A DNA stretch of 64,000 nucleotides from Lignipirellula cremea. Lineage in GTDB: Bacteria; Planctomycetota; Planctomycetia; Pirellulales; Pirellulaceae. This document shows positions 10,799-20,600 of the stretch, piece after piece. Position numbers and translations under genes: made by a program. The notes below the pieces were generated by a model. The model saw nothing but the letters and a program-made list of their open reading frames with translations, ran no database searches and was not told the origin of the DNA. The stretch spans positions 1,283,001-1,347,000 of the forward strand of contig NZ_CP036433.1 of NCBI RefSeq assembly GCF_007751035.1, written 5' to 3'. The stretch's first letter is position 1. Each line of letters opens with the position of its first letter.

Positions 10799-12313
10799 TT
10801 ACCAGCATCTTTTCAGTGCGGCCTGGGCGGCGTAGTATCCGCACATGCCGTGCACGCCTCCGCCGGGCGGGGTGGAAGCGGAGCAGATATAGATGTTGCG
10901 GTTCGGCGTGGTGTACGGATTCAGCCGGCAGGTGGGCCGCGTGAACAGCTGCCAGATATCCATCACGCCGCCCGTGATATCGCCGCCGATATAGTTAGGG
11001 TTGTACGCCGCGTAGGCCGGCGGTCCCATTGTTTTCTTCGCCAGAATCAGATCGCGAAAGCCGGGCGCAAAGCGCTCAATCTGGGCTTCGATCCGCTCCG
11101 TAAAGTCGAAGTCCGATCCGGCGGGAGCATGGCAGTACGCCCAGCCTGTCTGCTTGCCAGCCGGCGCTCGTGTGGGGTCAAACTGGCTCTGCTGCGCGAC
11201 CAGCACGAAAGGTCGCTCGGCCGGACAACCGTCCCACGGAGCTCGTTCGGCTGCGGCCACTTCCGCCAGCGGTCCGCCCAGATGCACGGTGCCGGCCTGC
11301 CGGCAGGCTTCCGACTTCCAGGGAATCGGTCCGTCGAGGGCGTAGTCGATTTTGAACAGCCCGGGGCCATGGCGAAACTTTCGCAGGCTGCGATGGAAAC
11401 GCTCCGGCAAGGCGTCGCCAGCGATCTGGCTGATGGGTCCCGGCGACAGATCGAAGAGGACCGCCCGATGCGCCGGCAGATCGGCCATGGCGGAGATCGT
11501 CCGGCCGACGACGATCTCGCCGCCCAGCTCCACCAGGCGCCGGGCCATCGCATTGGCGATTTGCTGGGAGCCGCCGCGAGCCACCGGCCAGCCCCCAAGG
11601 TGGGCCGTGATCAGCAGCATCAACCCCACCGCCCCGGTAAAAGACGTTTCCAGCGGCAGGATCGAGTGCGCCGCCATGCCGGCGAACAGCCCCTGGGCGG
11701 CGTCGGTTTGGAACCATCGGCTGGCCAGCCTTACTGCCGACTGCATGCCATGCAGCCCAAACCGGGTTAACAAGAACGGATGCCGCGGCAGGCGGAACGG
11801 GCCCAGCGTCTGCTGCAGGATCTTCTCACCGCCGGCGACCAGCGGGCCCATCAGTCGGCGCCAGGCAGCGCCATCAACCCCCAGCTGGGCACACGTTTCG
11901 TCCAGCGACTTGAGCGCCAGCGCGGCGCCGTCGTCGAGCACATGGGCCGCCGCCGTCGGCGGATAAACCCACTCCAGCCCGTAATCCTGAAGCGGCGTGT
12001 TACGAAAGAACGGGCTCGTCACGCCGAGCGCATGCACGGCGGAGCAGACGTCGTGCGTGAAGCCCGGCAGCGTGCGTTCGTCGCTCCGCATGCCGCCGCC
12101 GATGCAATCGGCTCCTTCGATCACGCACACGCTCCGGCCCGCCTCGGCCAGGGTGATGGCGGCGGCCAGACCATTCGGACCCGAGCCGACCACCACCGCA
12201 TCGTACGCAGCGGCCGCCGGTTCGCGGCCCCAGACCAGCGGCGGGAAGTCTTCAAATTTGCTGGAACGAAGCGGCGGCGTCTTTCCCGCGTGACCCGAAG
12301 GAGGCAATGGCAT
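10799..12313 (-). CDS. Phytoene desaturase-like FAD-dependent oxidoreductase
   Basis: A 504-residue flavoprotein. The dinucleotide-binding Rossmann motif is GSGPNGLAAAITLAEAG near residue 42, followed by the CrtI-type IGGGMRS segment. The C-terminal signature STPPGGGVHGMCGYYAA is typical of the carotenoid desaturase/isomerase and retinol-saturase-like superfamily. Members desaturate, isomerise or saturate polyprenoid substrates. No crtB or other carotenoid gene is adjacent, so the substrate is unknown, although ispA-dxs lie 8 kb away. The start has a GTTCCTTC-type upstream sequence rather than a clear ribosome-binding site. Confidence 0.88.
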   Translation of the reverse strand: MPLPPSGHAGKTPPLRSSKFEDFPPLVWGREPAAAAYDAVVVGSGPNGLAAAITLAEAGRSVCVIEGADCIGGGMRSDERTLPGFTHDVCSAVHALGVTSPFFRNTPLQDYGLEWVYPPTAAAHVLDDGAALALKSLDETCAQLGVDGAAWRRLMGPLVAGGEKILQQTLGPFRLPRHPFLLTRFGLHGMQSAVRLASRWFQTDAAQGLFAGMAAHSILPLETSFTGAVGLMLLITAHLGGWPVARGGSQQIANAMARRLVELGGEIVVGRTISAMADLPAHRAVLFDLSPGPISQIAGDALPERFHRSLRKFRHGPGLFKIDYALDGPIPWKSEACRQAGTVHLGGPLAEVAAAERAPWDGCPAERPFVLVAQQSQFDPTRAPAGKQTGWAYCHAPAGSDFDFTERIEAQIERFAPGFRDLILAKKTMGPPAYAAYNPNYIGGDITGGVMDIWQLFTRPTCRLNPYTTPNRNIYICSASTPPGGGVHGMCGYYAAQAALKRCW

Positions 12314-12465
12314 GAAGGAACATCCTGTTGCAGGGGCTCACGAAAGGAATCTGAAAAAGAGACTTGCGTCGCCCTTCCCGAGAGAGGGATAATCGGCGCC
12401 AGACTTCTTTGCCCTCGCCATCGCTTGGGGCCGTCTCTCACCTGTTAGCGCGAAGGGAATGCGGA

Positions 12466-13749
12466 ATGATCTTGCCGCCCGGTCGATTGTATGGAATTTT
12501 TCACCACTGCGTAGCTGTCTGCCTGGCAAGCGGCGTTCTCGCCTGTCTGTTCGCCTCGGCGACTCCGGCTGCTGCTGGTGAACCGTGGGTGCGCCGGGTC
12601 GTTGACGATACGTCCCGCGGAGCCGACGGCGTGCGGCTGGCCGATGTAAACGGCGACGGTCTGCCGGATATAGCGACCGGGTGGGAAGAAGGCGGCGTGG
12701 TCCGGGTGTACTTGCATCCGGGGAAGGATGCCGTCCGCCAACCCTGGCCGGCCGTCACCGTTGGCGAGGTGAAAAGCCCCGAAGACGCCGTGCTGGCGGA
12801 TCTCGACGGCGACGGCGCGTTCGATGTCGTCAGCTGTTGCGAAGGGAAAGAGCAGGCCGTTTTCCTGCACTGGGCCCCGTCCGAGCAAAAGCAGTATCTG
12901 GACGCCAGCGCCTGGACGACGGGACGGCTGCCATGCACGGAGGGGGTGCGCTGGATGTTCGCCTTGCCGCTGGATGTCGATGGTCAGCATGGCCTCGACG
13001 TGATCGTCGGCTCCAAGGGAGAGAACGCGACGATCAGCTGGCTTCGCGCCCCGGCCGACCCCCGCCGGCTGGAAGACTGGCGTCTGGAGCCGTTGTGCAA
13101 GGCCGGGTGGATCATGTCGCTCAAGTCGCTGGACTTCGACGGCGACGGCGATCTCGATGTGCTCTTCTCGGATCGCAAAGGGAAGACCCCCGGCATTTAC
13201 TGGCTGGAGAACCCAGGCGCCCGGGCGGCGGCTGCCGGAACCGCGTGGGAACGTCATTCGATCGATGTGGGCGATCGGCAGGTGATGTTCCTGGCCGTCG
13301 CTCCCTCCCCGCCGACCGGCGACGAACTGGCCAACTCGGCGTCGGGCAAACCGACGTTTGATCTGGTGTGCGCGGTCAGCGGCGGACCGATCCGCTGGCT
13401 GCAGTCCGGCGCTGATCCGCGCCAACCCTGGCGGTTGAAAGAGATTGAAATGCCGGCCGGTTACGGCACCGGGAAAGGCGTCGCCCTGGGCGACATGAAC
13501 GGGGACGGGTTTACCGATCTGGTGTTCAGCTGCGAGAACGCCACCGGGACCAAATCAGGCGTCGCCTGGCTGCAGCTCGATCCGGCCGAAGAGCATGGCT
13601 GGAAAGAGCACCCCGTTAGCGGCCCCGAAGGCATCAAGTTTGATCGCCTGGAACTGCTCGACCTGGACGGCGACGGCGACCTGGATATCCTCACTTGCGA
13701 AGAACGGAACCAGCTCGGCGTGATCTGGTACGAGAATCCCCTGCACTAG
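12466..13749 (+). CDS. Secreted FG-GAP/VCBS repeat protein
   Basis: A 427-residue protein with a signal peptide (hydrophobic stretch VAVCLASGVLACLFA, cleavage near AAAGE). The ATG at 12466 is chosen because a GGGA/GCGGA ribosome-binding site precedes it and the signal peptide begins there. Six Asp-rich calcium-loop repeats of the integrin alpha FG-GAP type are visible, e.g. DVNGDGLPD, DLDGDGAFD, DFDGDGDLD, DMNGDGFTD and DLDGDGDLD, predicting a seven-bladed propeller outside the cytoplasm. No enzyme motif is seen. It lies upstream of, and parallel to, the sulfatase with a 122-bp gap. Confidence 0.88.
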   Translation: MILPPGRLYGIFHHCVAVCLASGVLACLFASATPAAAGEPWVRRVVDDTSRGADGVRLADVNGDGLPDIATGWEEGGVVRVYLHPGKDAVRQPWPAVTVGEVKSPEDAVLADLDGDGAFDVVSCCEGKEQAVFLHWAPSEQKQYLDASAWTTGRLPCTEGVRWMFALPLDVDGQHGLDVIVGSKGENATISWLRAPADPRRLEDWRLEPLCKAGWIMSLKSLDFDGDGDLDVLFSDRKGKTPGIYWLENPGARAAAAGTAWERHSIDVGDRQVMFLAVAPSPPTGDELANSASGKPTFDLVCAVSGGPIRWLQSGADPRQPWRLKEIEMPAGYGTGKGVALGDMNGDGFTDLVFSCENATGTKSGVAWLQLDPAEEHGWKEHPVSGPEGIKFDRLELLDLDGDGDLDILTCEERNQLGVIWYENPLH

Positions 13750-13871
13750 CGGAGAGCAAGACGGTGTTCCGTATCTCACGCATGGGTCGCATTCCTGTCG
13801 CAAGCGAGTAAGGTAACAGGGTGCGACTTGTCGCCATTTCCCACATGACTTTCCGCCAAGGAGCTGTTCGC

Positions 13872-15692
13872 ATGCGGCAACGATATTTTTCCTGGACCCG
13901 GCTCGTCTTGCTGGTGGCTGTAGTCCTGCCTGGCGCCTGTCTGGCGCTGCCGACGCAGGCGGCGGAGCCAGCACGACGCCCCAATGTGGTTGTGTTTTTG
14001 ACCGACGATCAGGGCTGGGGCGACTTGGGCCTGAACGGCAATCGCGATCTGCAGACGCCGAACATTGATTCGCTGGCTCGCGACGGGGCCATGTTTGAGC
14101 GGTTCTTTGTCTGTCCTGTTTGTTCGCCGACTCGGGCCGAATTCTTGACCGGCCGGTATCATCCCCGCGGCGGCGTTTACAGCACGTCGTCGGGCGGAGA
14201 GCGTCTGGACGCGCAGGCCGAAACGCTGGCCGAACGGTTCCAGCAGGCGGGCTACGCGACGGCCGCTTTCGGCAAATGGCATAACGGCATGCAGCATCCG
14301 TATCATCCCAATGCCCGGGGCTTTGATACGTATTACGGCTTTTGCTCCGGCCACTGGGGCAACTACTATTCGCCTTTGCTGGAAGAGAACGGCCGCCTGG
14401 TCAAAGGGGACGGCTTTCTGATCGACGACTTCACCGACCATGCGATTCAGTTTATCGAAGAGCATCGGGACCAGCCGTTTCTGGTGTACCTGCCGTACAA
14501 CACGCCGCACGCGCCGATGCAGGTTCCCGACAAATTCTGGAACCGCTTCGCCGACCGCCAGCTGACCATGCTGCACCATGAACCGGAAAAGCAGGATGTG
14601 CCGCACACCCGGGCGGCGCTCGCCATGTGTGAGAATATTGACTGGAACGTCGGCCGCGTGCTGGCGAAGCTGGAGGAACTCAAGCTCGCCGACAACACGA
14701 TAGTGGTCTATTTCCACGACAACGGCCCCAACGGCTGGCGTTTCAACGATGGCATGAAGGGCCGTAAAGGGGCGACCGACGAAGGCGGCGTGCGTTCGCC
14801 GCTGCTGGTGCGCTGGCCTGGCCGGATCGCCTCCGGAACAAAGATCGCGCCGATCGCCTCTGTGACGGACTTGCTGCCGACGTTGACCGATTTGACGGGC
14901 ATCCCCGGCAAGCCGGCCCAGCCGCTGGACGGCGTGAGCCTGAAGCCGCTGCTGCTGGCCGCGCCCGACCAGGCCGCCTCGACGGCGGCGGCGTGGCCCG
15001 ATCGCAAGATCTTCTCGCATTGGTCCGGCCGAGTCAGCGTGCGCACGCAACGCTTCCGCCTGGACCACAAAGGGCTGCTGTACGACATGCAAGCCGATCC
15101 GGGCCAGCAGCACGACGTCACCGCGACCTGGCCCGCCGAACAAGCGGCCCTGGCCAAAGCGGCGGCCGCCTGGAAGGAAGAACTGCTAACCGGCCTGGGC
15201 GAACAGGACTGGCCGTTCCCGATTGGTTACGGCGGGGCGAAATACACGCAGCTGCCAGCCCGCGACGCCGAGACAACCGGCGGCATCGAACGTTCCAACC
15301 GCCACCCCAACTGTACTTATTTTCTGAACTGGACGAGCGTCGACGACCGCATCACCTGGGATGTCGAAGCGACTCCCGGCCGTTACGCGGTCGAAGTGCT
15401 CTACGCCTGCCCGGCCGCCGATGTGGGCTCCGTCATCGAGCTTCGGCTGGGCGACCAGGCCGTGCAAACCCAGATCACCGAGGCGCACGATCCGCCGCTA
15501 CACGGCGAAGAGAACGACCGGGTGCCGCGGCCTGAATCTTATGTGAAGGATTTCAAGCCGCTGTCGCTGGGAGTACTTGAACTTTCTTCCGGCCGTGGGC
15601 AGTTGACGTTGCGCGCCTTGAAGATCCCCGGTCGCCAGGCGATGGAGATGCGGCTGCTGATGCTCACCCGATTGCTCGACGACCAGCCGTAA
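13872..15692 (+). CDS. Arylsulfatase-type sulfatase
   Basis: A 606-residue secreted sulfatase. The signal peptide ends near AAEPA (residue ~31). The sulfatase core starts [18 protein letters not shown], with metal-binding Asp45/Asp46. Cys84 in CSPTR is the residue converted to formylglycine, followed by the expected AEFLTGR. A GKWH motif and the DNGPNG metal-site segment follow. Residues from ~475 form an extra beta-rich domain, possibly carbohydrate-binding. The start at 13872 has AAGGAG eight bases upstream. It likely removes sulfate esters from polysaccharides in the periplasm or outside. No dedicated anaerobic maturase is adjacent. Confidence 0.92.
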   Translation: MRQRYFSWTRLVLLVAVVLPGACLALPTQAAEPARRPNVVVFLTDDQGWGDLGLNGNRDLQTPNIDSLARDGAMFERFFVCPVCSPTRAEFLTGRYHPRGGVYSTSSGGERLDAQAETLAERFQQAGYATAAFGKWHNGMQHPYHPNARGFDTYYGFCSGHWGNYYSPLLEENGRLVKGDGFLIDDFTDHAIQFIEEHRDQPFLVYLPYNTPHAPMQVPDKFWNRFADRQLTMLHHEPEKQDVPHTRAALAMCENIDWNVGRVLAKLEELKLADNTIVVYFHDNGPNGWRFNDGMKGRKGATDEGGVRSPLLVRWPGRIASGTKIAPIASVTDLLPTLTDLTGIPGKPAQPLDGVSLKPLLLAAPDQAASTAAAWPDRKIFSHWSGRVSVRTQRFRLDHKGLLYDMQADPGQQHDVTATWPAEQAALAKAAAAWKEELLTGLGEQDWPFPIGYGGAKYTQLPARDAETTGGIERSNRHPNCTYFLNWTSVDDRITWDVEATPGRYAVEVLYACPAADVGSVIELRLGDQAVQTQITEAHDPPLHGEENDRVPRPESYVKDFKPLSLGVLELSSGRGQLTLRALKIPGRQAMEMRLLMLTRLLDDQP

Positions 15693-16412
15693 TACGCTTG
15701 CGGGACGTGGCCCCCCAGTCATCAGCCGCAGGGCGATAATCCGCGGTTTCCCCTTCTGGACGGAGTCGGAAACGCGGCATCCCCATGATCGCTGCCAGGT
15801 CATTTTCACCCCTCTTCCTCCTTCTCTGCGCCTTCGCGCCTTGGCGTGAGGTCTTCCGTTACGCGATGGAGATTTTTCACGGGTTCCTTTTATCTTCCAG
15901 CCGTTCCAGGACGGATTGGCGGTTCGGTCACGAAGAGGATCTCACGCCAAGGCGCGAAGGCGCAAAGGACTGGTCGCCAGCGGATCGTTCTTGAGGAACT
16001 CAGTCAGGCTGCCACTTTCGGCATACTTCACGGCGTGATTTTCAAGCAGGAACGCTTTCCTGAACGTCCGCGGGGTGATGCAAAAACCGCGGTTGTTTTT
16101 CCCTCGTTCCTTGCGAGAGGACCGGCTTCTGTCACTTGGAAATCTGACGCATACCCTGGCTCGGACGAGGGCGCCTGTTCTCTCGAACTTTTCTCAAACT
16201 GGCCCTCTTCTGGGCGTTTTCTTGCGGCCCCTTTCTACGGGGCCGTCATGTTATGGCGGCCCGTTGGCTGGGGCGTCCTTTCCGGGCCTGGGTATTCGAC
16301 TTAGGGCAAATTTGAAAATTCGGCCGTGCGGGGATTTTGCATGCTATGTTTCCATAGCGACTTTTCTCATTTTCTATGCGGTGCTGCGGCAGTTGTACGA
16401 GGATTTTCAGGA
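15693..16412. other. 720-bp gene-free region
   Basis: The region between the sulfatase and the FHA/EAL gene has no frame with a domain, signal or ribosome-binding site. It contains a 24-bp inverted-repeat element (listed separately) and, close to the FHA gene, a small perfect inverted repeat GCTATG-TTTC-CATAGC (16343-16358) that could be an operator. No near-consensus promoter was found. Confidence 0.5.
15827..15964. repeat. Inverted-repeat element with 24-bp perfect arms
   Basis: The left arm (15827-15850) and right arm (15941-15964, beginning CTCACGCCAAGGCGCGAAGG) are exact reverse complements around a 90-bp centre. The GC-rich arm sequence built on GGCGC/AAGG steps resembles short palindromic repeats that I recall from many environmental bacterial genomes. 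It encodes nothing. It may be a REP/MITE-like mobile repeat; copy number cannot be judged from one window. Confidence 0.6.
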
Positions 16413-17570
16413 ATGCAAACGCAGGTAATGAAGCAGAACGCTTCCGACGCACCCTGGCTGGAGTATTTTCCTTCTACTGGCAGCACCCTGGAAAGAGTGC
16501 TGCTGGTCGACCTGCCTTTGATTATTGGCCGGAGTGAAACGGCTGATTTTACGGTCGATTCGACCCGTGTCTCGCGCGAGCACGTCATGATCGAAAGGCG
16601 CGGCAGTCGGTTGATCGTGCGGGACCTGGGCAGCACCAACGGCACCTTTCTCAACGGCGCCAAAATCGACGAAGCAGAGTTGTCGCCCGGCGACATGTTC
16701 AGTGTGGCCGATGTGGAGTTCACTTTTCAGCAGCCCCGTCCGGCTCGTCAAATGGCGACGCAGGTGATGGAGGAGTGCGAAGAAACGGCCCCGGAAATCC
16801 CCCGCGGCGAAGCCCTGCAGCAGCAGGTGCGTCGATTGCACGAAGAACTGATGAGCTGTGCCCCGCGGAATGCCTTCTGGTCGGTTGTCGACCTGCAGTC
16901 GGGGGACCTTGTGGGCTACGAAGCGGCCCGTCCCGGCGAAGTGCCAGCGGCCATTCGCGGCCCTGCGGTCGATCCCGCGTTGCTGGCGACCGAGTGTCGG
17001 CTGACTTCGCGCCTGCGACAACTCCGCCGCCTGATGGCGGTGGAAGAGGCGTTCTCTTTGCATCGCAGCCGTCGCGTATTCTTGCCGCTGGAAGCATCGG
17101 AGATTGGCGGCGATACGCTCAACGATTTTTTTGCCCGGTTGCGAGCGGAGGCCCCGCGTGATGATCGTCTGGCGGTGCTGATTCCTGACAGCGCGGTTTG
17201 CGATATCCCGTACTTTCGCGACTTCGTCCAGCGATTACGCGACCTTGGTTTGACTGTAGCGTACGATGACTTTGCAGGCGGGAAACAGCAGATGCTGCAG
17301 CACGCCCAGATTGCTCCCGACATTCTGAAACTCGCACGTACGCTGACACGCGACGCCCACCACGATCAACAGCGCCAGCAGCAGCTGACCGAGATTGTGA
17401 CGGCCGCCAGCGACATGGGCAGTCAGGTGTTTGTGACGGGAGTGCGTTCCCCCGAAGAAGCAGAAGTCTGTCGCCAGGCCGGTTGCACGCTGGCCCAGGG
17501 ACCGCTGTTCGGCGGCCCTATGGCGCTGGCGGATCTGCCTGAAAATATCGACTTCCCGCCGCGTCCTTGA
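16413..17570 (+). CDS. FHA domain protein with degenerate EAL domain
   Basis: A 385-residue protein. FHA domain at ~25-107: GR at 39-40, SREH at 54-57 and GSTNGTFLNG at 73-82, all phosphothreonine-binding hallmarks. An EAL-like fold covers ~135-378 but has lost catalytic features. The EAL signature reads GYEAAR (167-173), the metal-binding Asn and Glu strands are replaced, and KxD reads KLA (306-308), while DDFAGG (285-290) and AQGPLFGGP (361-369) remain. Cyclic-di-GMP hydrolysis is therefore unlikely. The start is chosen at 16413 after AGGA. It lies 49 bp upstream of the kinase-tubulin gene, suggesting that the FHA domain reads phosphorylation by that kinase. Confidence 0.88.
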   Translation: MQTQVMKQNASDAPWLEYFPSTGSTLERVLLVDLPLIIGRSETADFTVDSTRVSREHVMIERRGSRLIVRDLGSTNGTFLNGAKIDEAELSPGDMFSVADVEFTFQQPRPARQMATQVMEECEETAPEIPRGEALQQQVRRLHEELMSCAPRNAFWSVVDLQSGDLVGYEAARPGEVPAAIRGPAVDPALLATECRLTSRLRQLRRLMAVEEAFSLHRSRRVFLPLEASEIGGDTLNDFFARLRAEAPRDDRLAVLIPDSAVCDIPYFRDFVQRLRDLGLTVAYDDFAGGKQQMLQHAQIAPDILKLARTLTRDAHHDQQRQQQLTEIVTAASDMGSQVFVTGVRSPEEAEVCRQAGCTLAQGPLFGGPMALADLPENIDFPPRP

Positions 17571-17619
17571 ACTGCAGCGGCCAGATTTTCCGTCCAAACC
17601 TGCAAAGGTAACCATTCCA

Positions 17620-20600
17620 GTGGCCATTTCGATTTCTCCCAACAGCGAACCGATCCCCGGATACCGACTTAAAGATCGGCTGGGCTCGGGCGGATACGGT
17701 GAAGTCTGGGAGTGTGAGGCTCCCGGCGAACTGACCAAGGCGATCAAGTTCGTATACGGCCGCATGGACGACGACCGGGCCGCGCGGGAACTCAAGTCGC
17801 TCAATCGCATTAAAACGGCCCGCCACCCGTTCCTGCTGTCCCTGGAGCGGATCGAAGTCATCGACGGCCAGCTGGTCATTGTGACGGAGCTGGCCGACCA
17901 GTGCCTGAAAGACCGCTTTGAGGAGTGCAAGGCCAGCGGCCTGTGCGGCATCCCGCGTGAAGAGCTGCTGGTTTACATGTCGGACACGGCCGACGCGCTC
18001 GACTACATGAGTGAAAAGCACTCGCTGCAGCACCTCGATGTCAAGCCGGAAAACCTGCTCCTGCTGGGCGGACGCGTCAAGGTGGCCGACTTCGGCCTGG
18101 TGAAGGAACTGCACGGCGTTACTGCTTCGATGATGGGCGGATTAACGCCCTTGTATGCGCCGCCTGAAGTCTTCGATGGCCGACCCACCCGCTTCAGCGA
18201 CCAGTACAGTCTGGCGATTGTTTACCAGGAAATGCTGACGGGAGTGCTGCCCTTTGCCGGCACGACTGCGGCCCAGCTGGCGGCCCAGCACCTGAGCGGC
18301 AAGCCGCGCACCAGTGCGCTACAGCCGTCGGACCAGGCCGCCATTGAAAGGGCCTTGTCGAAAGATCCGCGGCGACGTTTTAACAACTGCAAGGAACTGG
18401 TTTCGGCGCTGGCCAATCCGGCGTCGTCGCAACCGCACGCTGGCGTCGATCTGGCGGAGCGCGCCCCGCGAAGCGGCGAATCGGTTACCGCCAAACTCAC
18501 CGCTACGCCGGCGCCCGCTTCGTTCGCGCGTCAGCCTGCGGTATCCGACAGCTGTCTGCCGCAGGTGCTCTCGGCTGCTCCGCTCAAATTGATGGGCCCG
18601 TTGCCGCTGGAGGCGCCGCGGACCTATCGTCCACTCGTGCTGGTTGGCGTGGGCGGATTATCCACCCAGGTCCTGCAGCGTTTCCACCAGCGGATCCACG
18701 ACCAGTTCGGCAGCGCCGAGGCCGTGCCTGCCATTGAGATGCTGGTCATCGATACGGATCAAAAGTCGCTCCTCATGGCCAGCCGCGGCGTGGGCGCCGA
18801 TGTGCTTCCGCAGCGACAACTGCTGGCCGCCCCGCTGCGCAAACCGCAAGACTACCGGGACGACTCGTCGCTGATTCTCAAGTCGATGAGCCGCCGCTGG
18901 CTGTACAATATTCCCCGGTCACAACAGACCGAAGGGCTGCGGCCGCTGGGCCGGTTGGCGCTGCTCGACGCGGCCGGTTCGATTCGCGCAAAACTGGTGG
19001 AAGCCCTGCAGGCGGTGATGGACCCGGCCGCGATTGCGGCGGCGGAGAAAACTCTGGGAGCCCCCCTGCGAGCCGCTGCGCCGCAAGTGATTGTGACCGC
19101 TTCCCTGTGCGGCGGCGCCGGCAGCGGCATGCTGCCGGAACTGGGGTACCTGGCCCGGAGCGCCATGCAGGAACTCGACTGCCAGCAAGGGTCCGTGACT
19201 GGACTGCTGCTGTACGGCAGCGGCCGGAACCCTACCGCCAAAGATCTCGGCATGGCCAACGCTTTTGCCTGCCTCAGCGAAATCGCCCACTACGGTCATT
19301 CCGACAGCTATTACCCAGGCGATCAGTCATTGGCCCTGGAAGCGACCGAAGCTCCGCCCTACGACCAGACCTATGTCATGTCGCTGGGAGACGACCTGGC
19401 CGACGACCAGTTCGCCGCCGGCGCCGAGCAGGTCGCCTCGTATTTGTATCTGACGGCCGCTGCGCCTGCATCGGCTTACCTGGACCGTTGCCGGCAAAGT
19501 GCTTCGCAACACCAGGAAAAGTCCGGCGACCTGGAACTGCATACGTTTGGCCTTGCCCAGCTCGGCGGAGTGCAGGACGACCTGCTAGACTCCATGACCG
19601 ACCTCACCTGTCGCCGACTGCTGCAGCACTGGCGGGGAGAACCGGGCGACCTGAGCTCGGGCGACACCAGCCCAACCTGTTCAGAACTGACGGCCGTTCG
19701 CCGCAGCAGCCAGGCGCCCGCGCCCGAGATCAGCTTGCGGCAAATGGAAACGCGCGCCGCCCAGATCCTGGATCAGGTGGATCTGTCCATGGAGCACCTG
19801 CTTGCCCGCACCATGGAGATCGTCAAGGAGCAGCTCGAAGGGGATCCCCGCAGTTTTTTCCACCAACTGTCCAGCGATTTTGAACCGGCCGACATTTCCC
19901 AGGCCGCGGGCGAATCGTTGCTGGAAACGCTGGTGCAGATCGTCGGCCCGAGAAAGAAAGAATGCCCGCTGGAGGACCTGTCCCAGTCGCTCCTGGGACG
20001 AGCCCTGCAGCAAGCATTCCTGGAGCCGGCCCGGAACGACGCCAGGCAACTGAACGACGCCCTGCTGGCCCTGGCGGATGACAACCCGCAGCGGCTTGAC
20101 GGGGCCGGACAGGCGGTCTCCTGGGTCCAGAAGCAGATTCAAAGGACGAATGAAACTTCGCGCGAAATCACGACCCTGCTGGAACGGGAGCTGGATTCGC
20201 TGGAACGCTTCTTCTTTCCTTTACCGCCGGTCGACCCCGCATCCAAACGTTCTCGTCAGGCCCCGGCTCCGCCCGATCCGCGCGAACAACGAAGCAAATA
20301 CTTTGATCGACGGCTGCATGCTTTGACGCTGCAGGGGGTTCGCGCCTATCTGCGGATCATTCTGCGCAGCTTGACGGAAACGGAAAACGCTCTGAGCGAT
20401 CTGTCGCGCGATCTCAAAGCGACTGCCGGAAGATTTGACTACGTGGCCCGGCAGAATCTGGCCCTGGATGGGCAATCGGCCAGCCTGCATCGTCTGCGTC
20501 GACGAAGCGATGAACTGGCGGCCCAGTTAGAGCAGTCGTTCTTCGGCGGGCAAAGTCGCGCTTTGACGACCTTCCTGTCAAAAGAACGCACCTTGAAAGA

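Noticed and set aside
13776-15143. 455-codon minus-strand frame antisense to the sulfatase
   Set aside because: The sulfatase has full catalytic motifs on the plus strand; the antisense sequence is Arg/Gln/His-rich shadow coding.
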